A stretch of DNA of 34,837 bases from Actinomycetes bacterium (lineage in GTDB: Bacteria > Actinomycetota > Acidimicrobiia > Acidimicrobiales > Bog-793), in the NCBI GenBank assembly GCA_021797795.1, contig JAJZZB010000019.1:1-34837 (forward strand). Reading direction: 5' to 3'. The notes under the pieces are model-generated. The model made no database searches. It saw only the letters and a program-made list of their open reading frames with translations, and had not been told where the DNA came from. This document shows positions 6,605 through 14,969 of this stretch, in pieces. Both the position numbers and the translations under genes were made by a program. The number at the start of each line of letters is the position of its first letter. Position 1 is the stretch's first letter.

Positions 6605-8014
6605 TCAGACGCCTCCGCAACCGGTCGGGGCGCGCCCGGCACCGAGCCAGGAGACGGCGTCGGTGGACCAGTCCCCCGTCGCCGGCTCCTGGGCGTAGGC
6701 GACCGGGGCCGGCTCGCCCGAAGCGATGACCCGGACCGCCTCGAGCAGCCGGTCGACGTCGTCATCGCTCGTCTGGATCCCTCCGCTCGCCCGGACGGCG
6801 CCGGGCATGACGGAGCGGTCGCCCTGGCGCACCGCGTCCCGGTAGCGGCCTATCTCGTCGTCGGAGAGCCCGAGCAGCCTCATGAGGTAGGGGTGGGCGC
6901 AGAAGCAACCGTGGCGCACACCGATGCCGAACTCGGCCGAGAGGCGGGCGGCCACGAGGCCGTGGGCGACGCCCTCCACCTCGAAGGTGGCGACCGGCAG
7001 GGTGGTGGTCCCGAGGGACGGGCCGAGGAGGCGCACGCCGGCGATCCCTGCGAGCCCGCGGCGGAGGCGCTCGGCGATTGCGGCGTCGTGGCGACGTACC
7101 GCCGGCCAGCCGATCTCAGAGAGAACGGCGATGGCGGCGTCGAGCGCGACCGCTCCGACGACGTTGGGGGAGCCGGCCTCCTCCCGCTCGGGCGGTCCCG
7201 ACCAGACGACCTCGGCGAGGTCGACGAGATCGACTGCGCCTCCGCCGGCGAGGAAGGGGTCGCCCTCGCCGAAGGCGGCCCGCGGCCCGATGAGGATCCC
7301 CGAGCCGAAGGGGGCGTACATCTTGTGCCCGCTCCAGGCGATGAAGTCGGCGCCTGCCGACATGGGGGCGTGGGGGGCGAGCTGGGCGGCGTCGACGAAG
7401 ACGGGGACTCCCCGCTCGTGTGCCGCCTCGATGATGGGCTCGAGGTCCGGCTGGAAGCCCGTGATGTTCGAGGCTCCCGTCACCGCCAGAAGGCGCGGGC
7501 GCGGACGGGCCTCGAGGGCGGCGATCACGTCCGCCGGCGAGAAGGTCCCCTCCGGCGTGCACTCGACGTACCGGCAGCTGGCCTGGCGGCGCCAGGGAAG
7601 CAGGTTGGCGTGGTGCTCGACCACCGTCGTGACCACGACGTCATCGCCACCGAGACCGAGCCGGTAGGCGAGGTGGTTGACCGCCTCGGTCGTGTTCCGG
7701 CAGATGATGGCGACGTCGTCGCCCCTCCGCCCGGCGAAGGCGAGCGCCGCCTCCCGTGCGTGCTCGTAGGCGGCCGTCGAGAGCTGGGACTTGTAGCCGG
7801 CGCCCCGGTGGATGGAGGAGTACCGGGGGAGGAACTCCTCCACGGCTCTCATGACCTGCGGGAGCGCCCCGGTCGAGGCGGCGGCGTCGAAGGACAGGTA
7901 GCGGCGCTCGACCCCATCGGCACAGCACACCCCCTCGTCGTCACCGACGAGCGCGATCGGCAGCACGGGCGGCTCCGACCCGGCCCGCGTGGCCGCCTCC
8001 GTCGTCTCGATCAT
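6605..8014 (-). CDS. Class V aminotransferase / cysteine-desulfurase-like PLP enzyme
   Basis: This 469-residue fold-type I PLP enzyme is related to SufS/IscS desulfurases and isopenicillin-epimerase-like proteins. Visible features are the N-terminal YLSFDAAASTGALP, the region HRGAGYKS, NTTEAVNHLAYRL, the cofactor aspartate in VFVDAAQLAPH, and the PLP lysine Lys231 in WSGHKMYAPFGSG. The desulfurase active-site loop is present in altered form as RHGCFCAHPYL (usual SufS pattern R-x-G-x-x-C-A-x-P), with an additional cysteine. A roughly 40-residue tail follows the family core. ATG 8014 has only weak ribosome-binding sequence upstream. Whether it releases sulfur or works on another amino acid cannot be settled here; the sulfur genes at 2.8-5.9 kb make desulfuration attractive, but that is inference. 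Confidence 0.82.
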   Translation of the reverse strand: MIETTEAATRAGSEPPVLPIALVGDDEGVCCADGVERRYLSFDAAASTGALPQVMRAVEEFLPRYSSIHRGAGYKSQLSTAAYEHAREAALAFAGRRGDDVAIICRNTTEAVNHLAYRLGLGGDDVVVTTVVEHHANLLPWRRQASCRYVECTPEGTFSPADVIAALEARPRPRLLAVTGASNITGFQPDLEPIIEAAHERGVPVFVDAAQLAPHAPMSAGADFIAWSGHKMYAPFGSGILIGPRAAFGEGDPFLAGGGAVDLVDLAEVVWSGPPEREEAGSPNVVGAVALDAAIAVLSEIGWPAVRRHDAAIAERLRRGLAGIAGVRLLGPSLGTTTLPVATFEVEGVAHGLVAARLSAEFGIGVRHGCFCAHPYLMRLLGLSDDEIGRYRDAVRQGDRSVMPGAVRASGGIQTSDDDVDRLLEAVRVIASGEPAPVAYAQEPATGDWSTDAVSWLGAGRAPTGCGGV

Positions 8015-8722
8015 CGCCTCATCGTGGTCTTGCCCACCTCTCAGGCGCAAGGGCTGGGCGTCACCGCCCGCCTCCGGCCGATACCTCGCCGAAGGAGCAC
8101 CGCACGCGCCCTCACACAAGCTCGGTTCTGTGACGTGGTGGTCGAGGAGCGAGGTGGCCTCACGATCGGGCTGTCCCGGACGCGGAGCCCCATGTTGCAG
8201 GGCACCCCAGAGGGACAGACCGCCGGCGCCGCCTGCTGACAGCGAGCATCCCACCGGCCGCTCTCGCGCAGCTCGTGCCCGGCGACCGCGACGGCAGAGC
8301 TCGACCGGGCCCTCACCGCGTCCCTCGGCGCAGCCTTCGACCTCCCAAGGCGACGAGGTCCCCCTCCTCGACCTCGCGACGAGCGCTGGTCCCTCCCCGG
8401 CGCCGCCACCTGGCCGGCGACGCTCGGCGCTGTCAGGTGCGGTTGCAGCGGTCGATGCTGCCACCGCCCGTCGCCGAGCGGTCGAACCTCCGGGCGAGGA
8501 GGCTCACCTCCTTGCTCGCCTTGGAGCAGCTGGACGCCCCGAGGGTGTCGCCCCGGTGCCGGTCGAGACCGCCGGCCGCCCGCCTCCAGCCTCCCCGGCT
8601 GGCGGGCCGCACCTCGCCGTCCCTCGACGAGCGGCTCACTCAGACGGCCGAAGCGCCGAGGCACCTCTCCTCGCTTCCAGGTCGGGGCCGGCCGCACCGG
8701 CTCTGGCAGGAGCAGGCGGCGT
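8015..8722. other. Non-coding or degenerate gap
   Basis: About 700 bases lie between the aminotransferase start and the universal stress gene's stop. Open frames exist on both strands, but their translations are arginine-, proline- and serine-rich without family motifs. I see no RNA gene, repeat or clear terminator. It may be a decayed gene, but nothing can be named. Confidence 0.4.
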
Positions 8723-9574
8723 CTAGGTCTTCCTGCGGCGGTGGATGACCGCCGTGGGACAAGGGCTCTCGTGGGCGCACGTGCTCGAGACCGAGCCGAG
8801 AAGGAGGCGGGCGAAGCCTCCCCGACCCTGCGAGCCCACGACAAGGAGGTCGGCACCCCGGGCCTCGTCACAGAGCATGTAGGCCGCGTCACCCTCGAGC
8901 AGGAGCTGGGAGACCTTCACACCGCTGCCCGGCTCGAGGGCGGCGACGAGGCGGGCGAGCTGGCGCTCGGCCGAGCGTCGGGCGGTCGCCCGGTCGCGCC
9001 GGAAGTAGGGCGCCTCGTACTCGAGGCTCATGTCGTTGGTGTACGGGTCGTGCCAGCAGCTCACCACCTCGAGCGGGCACTCCCGCAGGGCCGCCTCCTC
9101 GAAGGCCCACGCGAGCGCTCCCCTCGAGCCGTCCGAGCCGTCGACGCCGGCGAGGATGCGCCCCTCTCGGGCGACGGGGCGGCCGCTGTCATCCTGCTCG
9201 GGTCGCGGGACGACGACGACCGGCGAGCGGGCGTGGCGAACGCAGGTGCCCGACACCGACCCGAGCCTGAAGACGAGCTCGTGGTGGCCACGGGCGCCGA
9301 CGACGAGGAGGAGAGCGTCCGACGACCGCTCGACGAGGACTCGCCCCGGGTCCCCCTCGAGACGACGCGGCCGGAGAGCGAGCCTCGGTCTCGCCTCGCC
9401 GGCCTGCCCGAGCGCCCGCTCGAGGACCGTGCCGTCGGCTCGGCCGGCCTCGGCGACGTGGACCACCTCGAGCTCGACCACCCGGCGGGCTGCCTCGTCG
9501 ACCGCCCACGACAGGGCGCGCTCGGCGCCCTGCGAGCCGTCGACGCCGACGACGATCCGTTCGGCCACGGGCAC
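8723..9574 (-). CDS. Tandem universal stress protein (two UspA domains)
   Basis: This 283-residue cytoplasmic protein has two UspA domains. Domain 1 starts with ERIVVGVDGSQGAERALSWA (residues 5-24). Domain 2 starts with GRILAGVDGSDGSRGALAWA (about residue 137 on). The ATP-binding pattern G-x2-G-x9-G-S is complete in domain 2 (GSQGRGGFARLLLGS). In domain 1 the loop is one residue shorter (GARGHHELVFRLGS), so nucleotide binding may differ. It starts with GTG after GAGGAGG. It lies 73 bases behind a sugar ABC ATPase on the same strand. A DevR-like box at 9617-9631 suggests its own stress- or hypoxia-responsive promoter, as for DosR-regulated Usp genes of mycobacteria. Confidence 0.92.
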   Translation of the reverse strand: MPVAERIVVGVDGSQGAERALSWAVDEAARRVVELEVVHVAEAGRADGTVLERALGQAGEARPRLALRPRRLEGDPGRVLVERSSDALLLVVGARGHHELVFRLGSVSGTCVRHARSPVVVVPRPEQDDSGRPVAREGRILAGVDGSDGSRGALAWAFEEAALRECPLEVVSCWHDPYTNDMSLEYEAPYFRRDRATARRSAERQLARLVAALEPGSGVKVSQLLLEGDAAYMLCDEARGADLLVVGSQGRGGFARLLLGSVSSTCAHESPCPTAVIHRRRKT

Positions 9575-9616
9575 CTCCTCTCGAGCTCAGCCTGGCAGCC
9601 TCGAGCACGTCGTCCA

Positions 9617-9631
9617 AGGGTCGAAGGTCAC
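9617..9631 (-). promoter_or_regulatory. DevR/DosR-like box upstream of the universal stress gene
   Basis: Read on the minus strand, GTGACCTTCGACCCT matches 13 of 15 positions of the element at 2513-2527 (GGGACCTTCGGCCCT). It is about 43 bases upstream of the GTG start of the tandem universal stress protein, a typical distance for an activator site. The regulator is inferred. Confidence 0.45.
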
Positions 9632-9647
9632 TCGTCGGCAGGCGCGC

Positions 9648-10841
9648 CTAGTGGCGGCCGATCGCCTGTCCCGAGGAGGGGTCGAAGAGATGGAGCCGCT
9701 CGACGTCGACGGCGAAGCGGGCCCGCTCACCGCCCCTGATGGAGCTCGTGGGCTCGACCCGGGCGACGCCGACGCTGGCGGCGGCGGCCCCGAGCTCGCC
9801 CCGACCGAGGTCGGCGGCGTCCCGCTCGCTGCCAGCTCCGCCGGCCACGCCGACGCCATGCAGGCGGCTCGCCTCGAGCCGGAAGTGGACGAGACGCTCC
9901 GACCCGAGGGCCTCGACGAGCTCGACGTCGCCCTCGAGGGCGCGGCCCGGTGCCGGCTCGCCCTGCCCGGCTGCGTCGTGGAGGTTCTCCGGCCGGACCC
10001 CGACCACGACCGGCGAGCCTCTCCAGGCCTCGAGCGAGGTGAGCCCGGGCGGGAGCGACAGGCACTGCTCACCGAGGCGGACCGAGTCGGCGCCGTCCGA
10101 CAGGATGCCCTCGTAGAGGTTCATCGCCGGCGAGCCGATGAAGGCGGCGACGAAGAGGTTCGCCGGCCGGTCGTACAGGCTCTGGGGGACGTCGCACTGC
10201 TGCAGGGTCCCGGCGGACAGGACCGCCACCCGGTCCCCCATCGTCATCGCCTCGGTCTGGTCGTGGGTGACGTAGATGGTGGCGACGTTCACCCGGCGCT
10301 GGATCCTGGCGATCTCGGTCCGCATCTGCACGCGCAGCTTGGCGTCGAGGTTCGAGAGCGGCTCGTCCATGAGAAAGACCGCCGGCTCCCGGACGATCGC
10401 CCGCCCCATCGCCACGCGCTGGCGCTGGCCACCGGAGAGCTGGCTCGGCTTGCGGTCGAGGTGCTCGGTCAGCCCGAGGATGGCTGCTGCCTCCTCGACC
10501 TTCGATCGGACCTCACCCTTCGGCATCTTGGCGAGCCGGAGGGCGAAGCCGATGTTCTCGGCGACCGTCATGTGCGGGTAGAGGGCGTAGTTCTGGAACA
10601 CCATGGCGACGTCGCGCTCGCGGGGGCTCAGCTCGTTCACCACCCGGTCACCGACCCGGATCGTCCCCTCCGAGATCTCCTCGAGGCCGGCCACCATCCT
10701 GAGTGCCGTCGTCTTTCCGCAGCCGGACGGCCCGACGAGGACCATGAACTCACCGTCCGCGATCTCGAGATCGAGCCCCGACACGGCACGGACTCCGTTC
10801 GGGTACGTCTTCGAGACGCCTTCGAGGCTCACGGTCGCCAT
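9648..10841 (-). CDS. Sugar ABC transporter ATPase (MsmX/UgpC type)
   Basis: This 397-residue ATPase powers a carbohydrate importer from the cytoplasmic face. Walker A is GPSGCGKTT at residues 37-45. A Q-loop (AMVFQNYALYPHMTV), the ABC signature QLSGGQRQRVAMGRA, Walker B with LMDEPLSNLDAKLR, and the switch histidine in YVTHDQTEAMTMGDR all follow. The length and C-terminal region (GVRPENLHD and later beta-rich sequence) fit the TOBE/MalK-like regulatory domain of CUT1 importers. It lies ten bases behind the second permease on the same strand, so it is the last transporter gene of the operon. ATPases of this type can serve several sugar importers. Confidence 0.93.
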   Translation of the reverse strand: MATVSLEGVSKTYPNGVRAVSGLDLEIADGEFMVLVGPSGCGKTTALRMVAGLEEISEGTIRVGDRVVNELSPRERDVAMVFQNYALYPHMTVAENIGFALRLAKMPKGEVRSKVEEAAAILGLTEHLDRKPSQLSGGQRQRVAMGRAIVREPAVFLMDEPLSNLDAKLRVQMRTEIARIQRRVNVATIYVTHDQTEAMTMGDRVAVLSAGTLQQCDVPQSLYDRPANLFVAAFIGSPAMNLYEGILSDGADSVRLGEQCLSLPPGLTSLEAWRGSPVVVGVRPENLHDAAGQGEPAPGRALEGDVELVEALGSERLVHFRLEASRLHGVGVAGGAGSERDAADLGRGELGAAAASVGVARVEPTSSIRGGERARFAVDVERLHLFDPSSGQAIGRH

Positions 10842-10851
10842 CGCCGTCCTC

Positions 10852-11706
10852 CTAGCGGAATGAGCCGGCCGTGAGGCCGGAGACGATCCGACGCTGCAGG
10901 ATGAGAACCAGGGCGGCGATCGGCACGGAGATGATCACGACCGCCGCGTCGATGCGGTTGTAGAAGACCTGGAACTGGCTCTGCCCGAAGGTCACGATGG
11001 ACAGCGGGGCGGTGAAGTGGGAGGGGGTCTCGAGGAACGAGACCGCGAAGGCGAAGTCGTTCCAGGCGAGGATGAAGGACAAGATGGCCGCCGTGAACAC
11101 CCCGGGGACCGCGACCGGTGCCACCACCTTGACGAGCGCCTGAAGCCTCGTCGCCCCGTCGACGAGGGCGGCCTCCTCGAGCTCGCGGGGGATCTGGGCG
11201 AAGAAGTTGCGCAGCAGCCAGGTCGAGATCGGCAGCGTGTAGACGAGGTAGATCACGATGAGCGGGTAGATGCTGTTGAGCATGCCGAGGTCCTTCAGGA
11301 GGAGGAACAGCGGCCCGATCATGGCGAGCACGGGGAAGAAGCCGGCGAGCAGCACGAAGCCGAGGATGGCGCCGGCCCCCCTGATGTTCAGGCGGGCGAG
11401 GGCGTATCCCGCCAGGGTGGCGACGATGATCGTCACGAACGTCGTCGCCAGGGCGACGACGATGCTGTTCACGAGCGGCGTGAGGAAGTGCTGCTGGGTG
11501 AAGTCGTTCACGTAGGACGAGAGAGTGAGGTGCGACGGCAGCAGGCCGTTCTTGCCGCCCACGCCGGCTGCCACCTGGCCGTCGGACTCGAGCGAGGTCC
11601 GGAGGATCCAGTAGAAGGGGAAGAGGGCGATGGCGATCACGACGAGGACGCCGAGGTAGAAGCCCGTCTCCCGGACGACCACCCGCATGCGCAACCGGCC
11701 GGTCAC
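10852..11706 (-). CDS. Sugar ABC transporter permease (MalG type)
   Basis: This 284-residue inner-membrane permease belongs to the CUT1 family. It shows an N-terminal helix (FYLGVLVVIAIALFPFYWIL), a MetI-like core of five further helices, and the EAA loop REEL-like segment ELEEAALVDGATRLQALVKV followed by the conserved PGVFTAAILSFILAWNDF region. The GTG start at 11706 overlaps the upstream permease's TGA (GTGA), so translation is coupled. An in-frame ATG six codons later is the alternative. It pairs with the MalF-type permease to form the channel. Confidence 0.92.
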   Translation of the reverse strand: MTGRLRMRVVVRETGFYLGVLVVIAIALFPFYWILRTSLESDGQVAAGVGGKNGLLPSHLTLSSYVNDFTQQHFLTPLVNSIVVALATTFVTIIVATLAGYALARLNIRGAGAILGFVLLAGFFPVLAMIGPLFLLLKDLGMLNSIYPLIVIYLVYTLPISTWLLRNFFAQIPRELEEAALVDGATRLQALVKVVAPVAVPGVFTAAILSFILAWNDFAFAVSFLETPSHFTAPLSIVTFGQSQFQVFYNRIDAAVVIISVPIAALVLILQRRIVSGLTAGSFR

Positions 11707-12674
11707 AGCTCCGGCCTCAGGACCCTCACGTAGACCCCGGCGATCACGAGCGCCATCACGATGAGGACGATCGACATGGCGCCCCCGTAGCCGAAGTCGG
11801 TATTGGTGATGAACGTCTGGTAGTTGAGGAACGACAGGGTCTCGGTCGAGGTGCCGGGCCCTCCCCCGGTCATGATGTAGATCACGTCGAAGACGAAGAA
11901 CGCCTGCAGGGTCCGAAAGACGAGCGCCACCATGATGGCCGGCTTCAGCAGCGGAAGGGTCATCCGACGGAACGACTGCCAGGCGGTGGCACCGTCGATC
12001 TTGGCGGCCTCGTAGACCTCCGTCGGGATGACCTGCAGGCCCGCCAAAAGGATGATGGCGACGAAGGGCACGTTCTTCCAGGCGTCCGCGATGAACACGA
12101 CGACCCAGGAGCGGAGCACGCTCGCCCCGGCCCAGGTGAGGCTCCCCCACGACGGGTGGACGATGCCGAGGAAGTAGTCGACGAAGCCGGCCCTCGGGTC
12201 GAACATCGTCTGCCACAGCATGGCCGAGACGACCGTCGGGACCGCCCACGGGATGAGGATCGCCGCCCGCAGCAGCCCCCTGCCGGGGAAGCGCCGGTGC
12301 AGCATGAGGGCGAGCCCAAGAGCGACGGCGGTGTCGAAGACGGCGGACACCGCCGTGAACGCGAGCGTGCGCTCGAGGCTGGCGAGCCACGAGCTCGAGG
12401 TGAACATCCTCGTGTAGTTGGAGAGGCCGACGAAGTGCTGCGGGACGTTGGCGTAGCTCAGGTTCACATAGTGGAAGGAGTTCCACAGGTTGTAGACGAG
12501 CGGGAATCCCGTGATGGCGAGGAGCAGGATGACCGCCGGGGCGACGAGGGCGTAGCCGAGCCGGCGGTCCGCCGCCCGCCGGCTCGAGCGCCGTGCCCGC
12601 CGGGCGGTTCCCCCTCCCCCCCCGGTGGGCGCGGCCTCACTCGCGGCCGCCGGGGCGATCGCTTGGCCGCTCAA
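11703..12674 (-). CDS. Sugar ABC transporter permease (MalF/UgpA type)
   Basis: This 323-residue inner-membrane permease belongs to a CUT1 importer. A polar, Arg-rich N-terminus (about 38 residues) precedes the first helix, GYALVAPAVILLLAITGFPL, and five more helices follow. The EAA loop contacting the ATPase is EVYEAAKIDGATAWQSFRRM, followed by TLPLLKPAI. The C-terminal MTGGGPGTSTETLSF segment is typical of this subunit. No ATG is available upstream of the first helix, so TTG 12674 is the best start, with GAGGT about seven bases before. It lies 54 bases behind the binding-protein gene and overlaps the next permease by four bases. Confidence 0.91.
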   Translation of the reverse strand: MSGQAIAPAAASEAAPTGGGGGTARRARRSSRRAADRRLGYALVAPAVILLLAITGFPLVYNLWNSFHYVNLSYANVPQHFVGLSNYTRMFTSSSWLASLERTLAFTAVSAVFDTAVALGLALMLHRRFPGRGLLRAAILIPWAVPTVVSAMLWQTMFDPRAGFVDYFLGIVHPSWGSLTWAGASVLRSWVVVFIADAWKNVPFVAIILLAGLQVIPTEVYEAAKIDGATAWQSFRRMTLPLLKPAIMVALVFRTLQAFFVFDVIYIMTGGGPGTSTETLSFLNYQTFITNTDFGYGGAMSIVLIVMALVIAGVYVRVLRPEL

Positions 12675-12728
12675 GGAGACGACCTCTGCGAGCGGGTCAG
12701 CGTCGACAAAGACCGGTCCCGACCCGGG

Positions 12729-14030
12729 TCACGAGGACGGCGTCGCGCTCGCGTCGCTTCGCACCGTCGGTGCCGCCTTGGCGATCGCCGAGGCTGGCGA
12801 GATGCTGTTCGCGTACACGGCCGAGATCATGTTCTGCAGGTCGCTCGAGATCTGGAGGTAGTTCGGGCTGACCGGTCGCGGGGCCGAGTAGCTGTTGAGC
12901 GTCTTCACGGCCTTGAAGTACGGCGCCTTGGCGTACAGCGCCGAGGTGTAGGCGCTCGGGAGCGAGGGCGGGTCGCCGGTCGCCTCCGCCCGGGCGACCT
13001 CGACCGAGGGGCTCGTCAGGTACGAGATCAGCTTCCAGGCGGCGGCGGCGTGGGCGCTCTTCGCGTTGATGGCGAGCATCTCGCCGCCGAGGGCGCTTCC
13101 GGGCGTGCCGCCCGGCGCCGCCGGGAACGGGATGTAGCCGACGTGCCCCTTCACCGGCGCCGAGGTGGCCAGCGACTCGACGAAGGGGTAGTCGATGGCA
13201 AAGGGGGTGTAGCCGGAGACGAACTCCTGCTCGACCTGGCCCTCCTGCCATCCGGTCACCGCCGTCGGAGCGATGTGGTACTTGTAGATCGAGTCGTAGA
13301 GGAAGCTGAGCGCCGCCTTGTTACCGGCGGTGTTGATGTTGCTCGGGTTGAGCTTGCCCCCGAAGGCGGAGTCGACCGTCAGGAAGGCGGTGATGGCCCC
13401 CTCGTACTTCGCCCCCTCGAAGGCGAGCCCCTCTTTCAGGTGCGGGTCGGCCTTCATGGCCGCCTTGGCATCGGCGACGAGCTGGTTGGGCGTCTTCGGC
13501 GGGGTCTTGATGAGGTCGGTCCGGTAGAAGAGGCCCTCTGGGTTGTCGAACCACGGGATGGCGTAGGTGGTGCCGTGGTAGGTGCCGGCCGCCACCTCGT
13601 GCGAGAAGAACTGGCCCATGTTCGGGTGGAAGCTCGTGAGCGCCTTCACCCAGCCCGCCTGGGCGAACTTGGCCGGATAGGTGACGTCGGACTCGAACAC
13701 GTCCGGGGTGCTCGAGCCGGAGATGAAGTCGTGCTCGAGCTGGGAGAGGTAGGTCGTCGAGTTCGGCGAGAGGACGTCGATGCTCACCTTGATGTTCGGG
13801 TTCGCCTTCTCGAAGCCCTTGATCGCCTTTGCAGTCTGGGCTCCCTCGGTGCCGAGTCCCGACTCGGCGAAGACGATCGTCTGCTTGGCCTTGCCCGAGA
13901 TGCTCTTCGGCGAGGCGGAGCTCGAGCCGCAGGCGGCTGCAACGAGGCCGACGAGGGCGCTCGCCGCCACCGGCCCTGCCAATCGCCCTGCCCGCCGTGC
14001 CCGCCCGTCTACCGTGCCGCGTCGTGCCAC
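12729..14030 (-). CDS. Sugar ABC transporter substrate-binding lipoprotein
   Basis: This 433-residue extracellular solute-binding protein (family 1) has a twin-basic N-terminus, a hydrophobic core (AGPVAASALVGLV) and the lipobox VAAAC, with Cys34 as the lipidation site. After a Ser-rich linker, the mature domain has the family pattern IKGFEKANPNIKVSID, SSTPDVFESDVTYPAKFAQAG, AIPWFDNPEGLFYRTDL and GGEMLAINAKSAHAAAAWKL. It should capture a sugar or oligosaccharide at the outer membrane surface for the two downstream permeases. The GTG start at 14030 has AGAGGTGG upstream; a longer frame from 14126 would put implausible sequence before the signal peptide. The sugar is not predictable. A sugar-phosphate isomerase gene is divergent, which is suggestive. 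Confidence 0.92.
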   Translation of the reverse strand: MARRGTVDGRARRAGRLAGPVAASALVGLVAAACGSSSASPKSISGKAKQTIVFAESGLGTEGAQTAKAIKGFEKANPNIKVSIDVLSPNSTTYLSQLEHDFISGSSTPDVFESDVTYPAKFAQAGWVKALTSFHPNMGQFFSHEVAAGTYHGTTYAIPWFDNPEGLFYRTDLIKTPPKTPNQLVADAKAAMKADPHLKEGLAFEGAKYEGAITAFLTVDSAFGGKLNPSNINTAGNKAALSFLYDSIYKYHIAPTAVTGWQEGQVEQEFVSGYTPFAIDYPFVESLATSAPVKGHVGYIPFPAAPGGTPGSALGGEMLAINAKSAHAAAAWKLISYLTSPSVEVARAEATGDPPSLPSAYTSALYAKAPYFKAVKTLNSYSAPRPVSPNYLQISSDLQNMISAVYANSISPASAIAKAAPTVRSDASATPSS

Positions 14031-14196
14031 TGGCCACCTCTCCGATGTCGTCACTGGTCTGCGCCCGCGTGCGCAACGCAACCCCACGCGGCCGGCGGCC
14101 TCATACCCCACAGCGCCGCCGGGCAATCACATCCCAGGTGGGCACGACTGTGGCTACGGTGTCCGGAGAAGACGCGGACCGGAGAAAGCGGTGAGC
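14031..14196. promoter_or_regulatory. Divergent promoter region
   Basis: These 166 bases separate the binding-protein gene (minus) from the RpiB-like gene (plus) and must carry both promoters. On the minus strand TTGCCC and TATGAG stand about 15 bases apart as weak -35/-10 candidates. No convincing LacI-type operator palindrome was found. Confidence 0.3.
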
Positions 14197-14676
14197 ATGC
14201 GGGTCGCCTTTTCGACCGACGACCACAACGAGTGCGCCCGGGAGGTCCTCTCGTACCTCGAGAGCGTCGCCGAGGTGGCCGAGCTGGCCACCGGCGGGAT
14301 CTGGCCGGAGGTCGGCCGGGCCGTCGGCGAGGCGGTCGCCTCGGGGCGGGCCGACCTCGGCGTCGTCATGTGCTGGACGGGCACCGGGACGAGCATGGCG
14401 GCCAACAAGGTGGCCGGGGTGAGGGCGGCGCTCGCCTGGGAGCCCTGGATCGCCACCGGAGCGCGACGCTGGAACGACGCCAACGTGCTCGCCCTGTCGA
14501 CCCGGCGCCTCGCCCCGGCGGTGGCAGTCGAGTGCGCCCGGGCCTTCATCGAGGCGACGGAGGTCGACAGAGACGAGCTCCCGGCGATCGAGCAGCTGAA
14601 GGGCTACGAGTCGCTCAGCCGCCCGACTGGAGGTGCCGCTCCACCGCCTCCACCTTGGAGCGGAGCGCGCCCGTGA
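14197..14676 (+). CDS. rpiB: RpiB/LacA/LacB-family sugar-phosphate isomerase
   Basis: This 159-residue cytoplasmic isomerase belongs to the ribose-5-phosphate isomerase B / galactose-6-phosphate isomerase family. The N-terminal substrate motif is VAFSTDDHNECAREV (usual GSDHAG). The catalytic cysteine region is GVVMCWTGTGTSMAANKVAG, with Cys59. This matches the family's CGTGIGMSIAANK except that a Trp-Thr is inserted or changed right after the cysteine. ATG 14197 is eight bases behind GGAGAAAG; GTG 14191 is a less likely alternative. The last 21 codons overlap the opposite-strand thiamine-binding gene, and this tail is low-complexity (proline run). Its position opposite a sugar importer suggests a role in sugar catabolism. 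Confidence 0.82.
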   Translation: MRVAFSTDDHNECAREVLSYLESVAEVAELATGGIWPEVGRAVGEAVASGRADLGVVMCWTGTGTSMAANKVAGVRAALAWEPWIATGARRWNDANVLALSTRRLAPAVAVECARAFIEATEVDRDELPAIEQLKGYESLSRPTGGAAPPPPPWSGARP

Positions 14677-14914
14677 CCCCCTGGCGGTAGTCGATCTTCA
14701 CGACGAGGCTGACCCGGCCCGAGTGCTCGGCCATCTTCTCGGTGCACGCCTTGAGCAGCGCCATCACCTCGTCCCAGTCCCCCTCGAGGTTGGTGAACAT
14801 GGCATTCGTCTCGTTTGCGAGGCCGCTCTGGCGTACGAGCCGGACGACCTCGGCGACCTCTGAGGAGACGGACTCCCCGGCGCCGACCGGGGCGATGGAG
14901 AAGGCAGCGAGCAT
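14615..14914 (-). CDS. Thiamine-binding (MTH1187/YkoF-type) protein
   Basis: This 99-residue protein belongs to the MTH1187/YqgV/YkoF-like ferredoxin-fold family. Seen are the N-terminal strand MLAAFSIAPVGAGESVSSEV, the middle segment SGLANETNAMFTNLEGDWDE, and the helix VMALLKACTEKMAEHSGRVS. Members bind thiamine or related pyrimidines; the cellular role is unclear. ATG 14914 has GGAGGA upstream. Its 3' end overlaps the RpiB-like gene's 3' end by 62 bases, a convergent arrangement, and both frames hold convincing protein up to the overlap. Confidence 0.85.
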   Translation of the reverse strand: MLAAFSIAPVGAGESVSSEVAEVVRLVRQSGLANETNAMFTNLEGDWDEVMALLKACTEKMAEHSGRVSLVVKIDYRQGVTGALRSKVEAVERHLQSGG

Positions 14915-14969
14915 GGGTCCATCCTCCTCCTGGCCCCGGCGCCGCGCCAGACGCGCTATGAACCGTGCC

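Noticed and set aside
8015-8722. Open frames on both strands between the aminotransferase and universal stress genes
   Set aside because: No family motif or consistent coding character was seen in any frame, and the two strands' frames are equally open.
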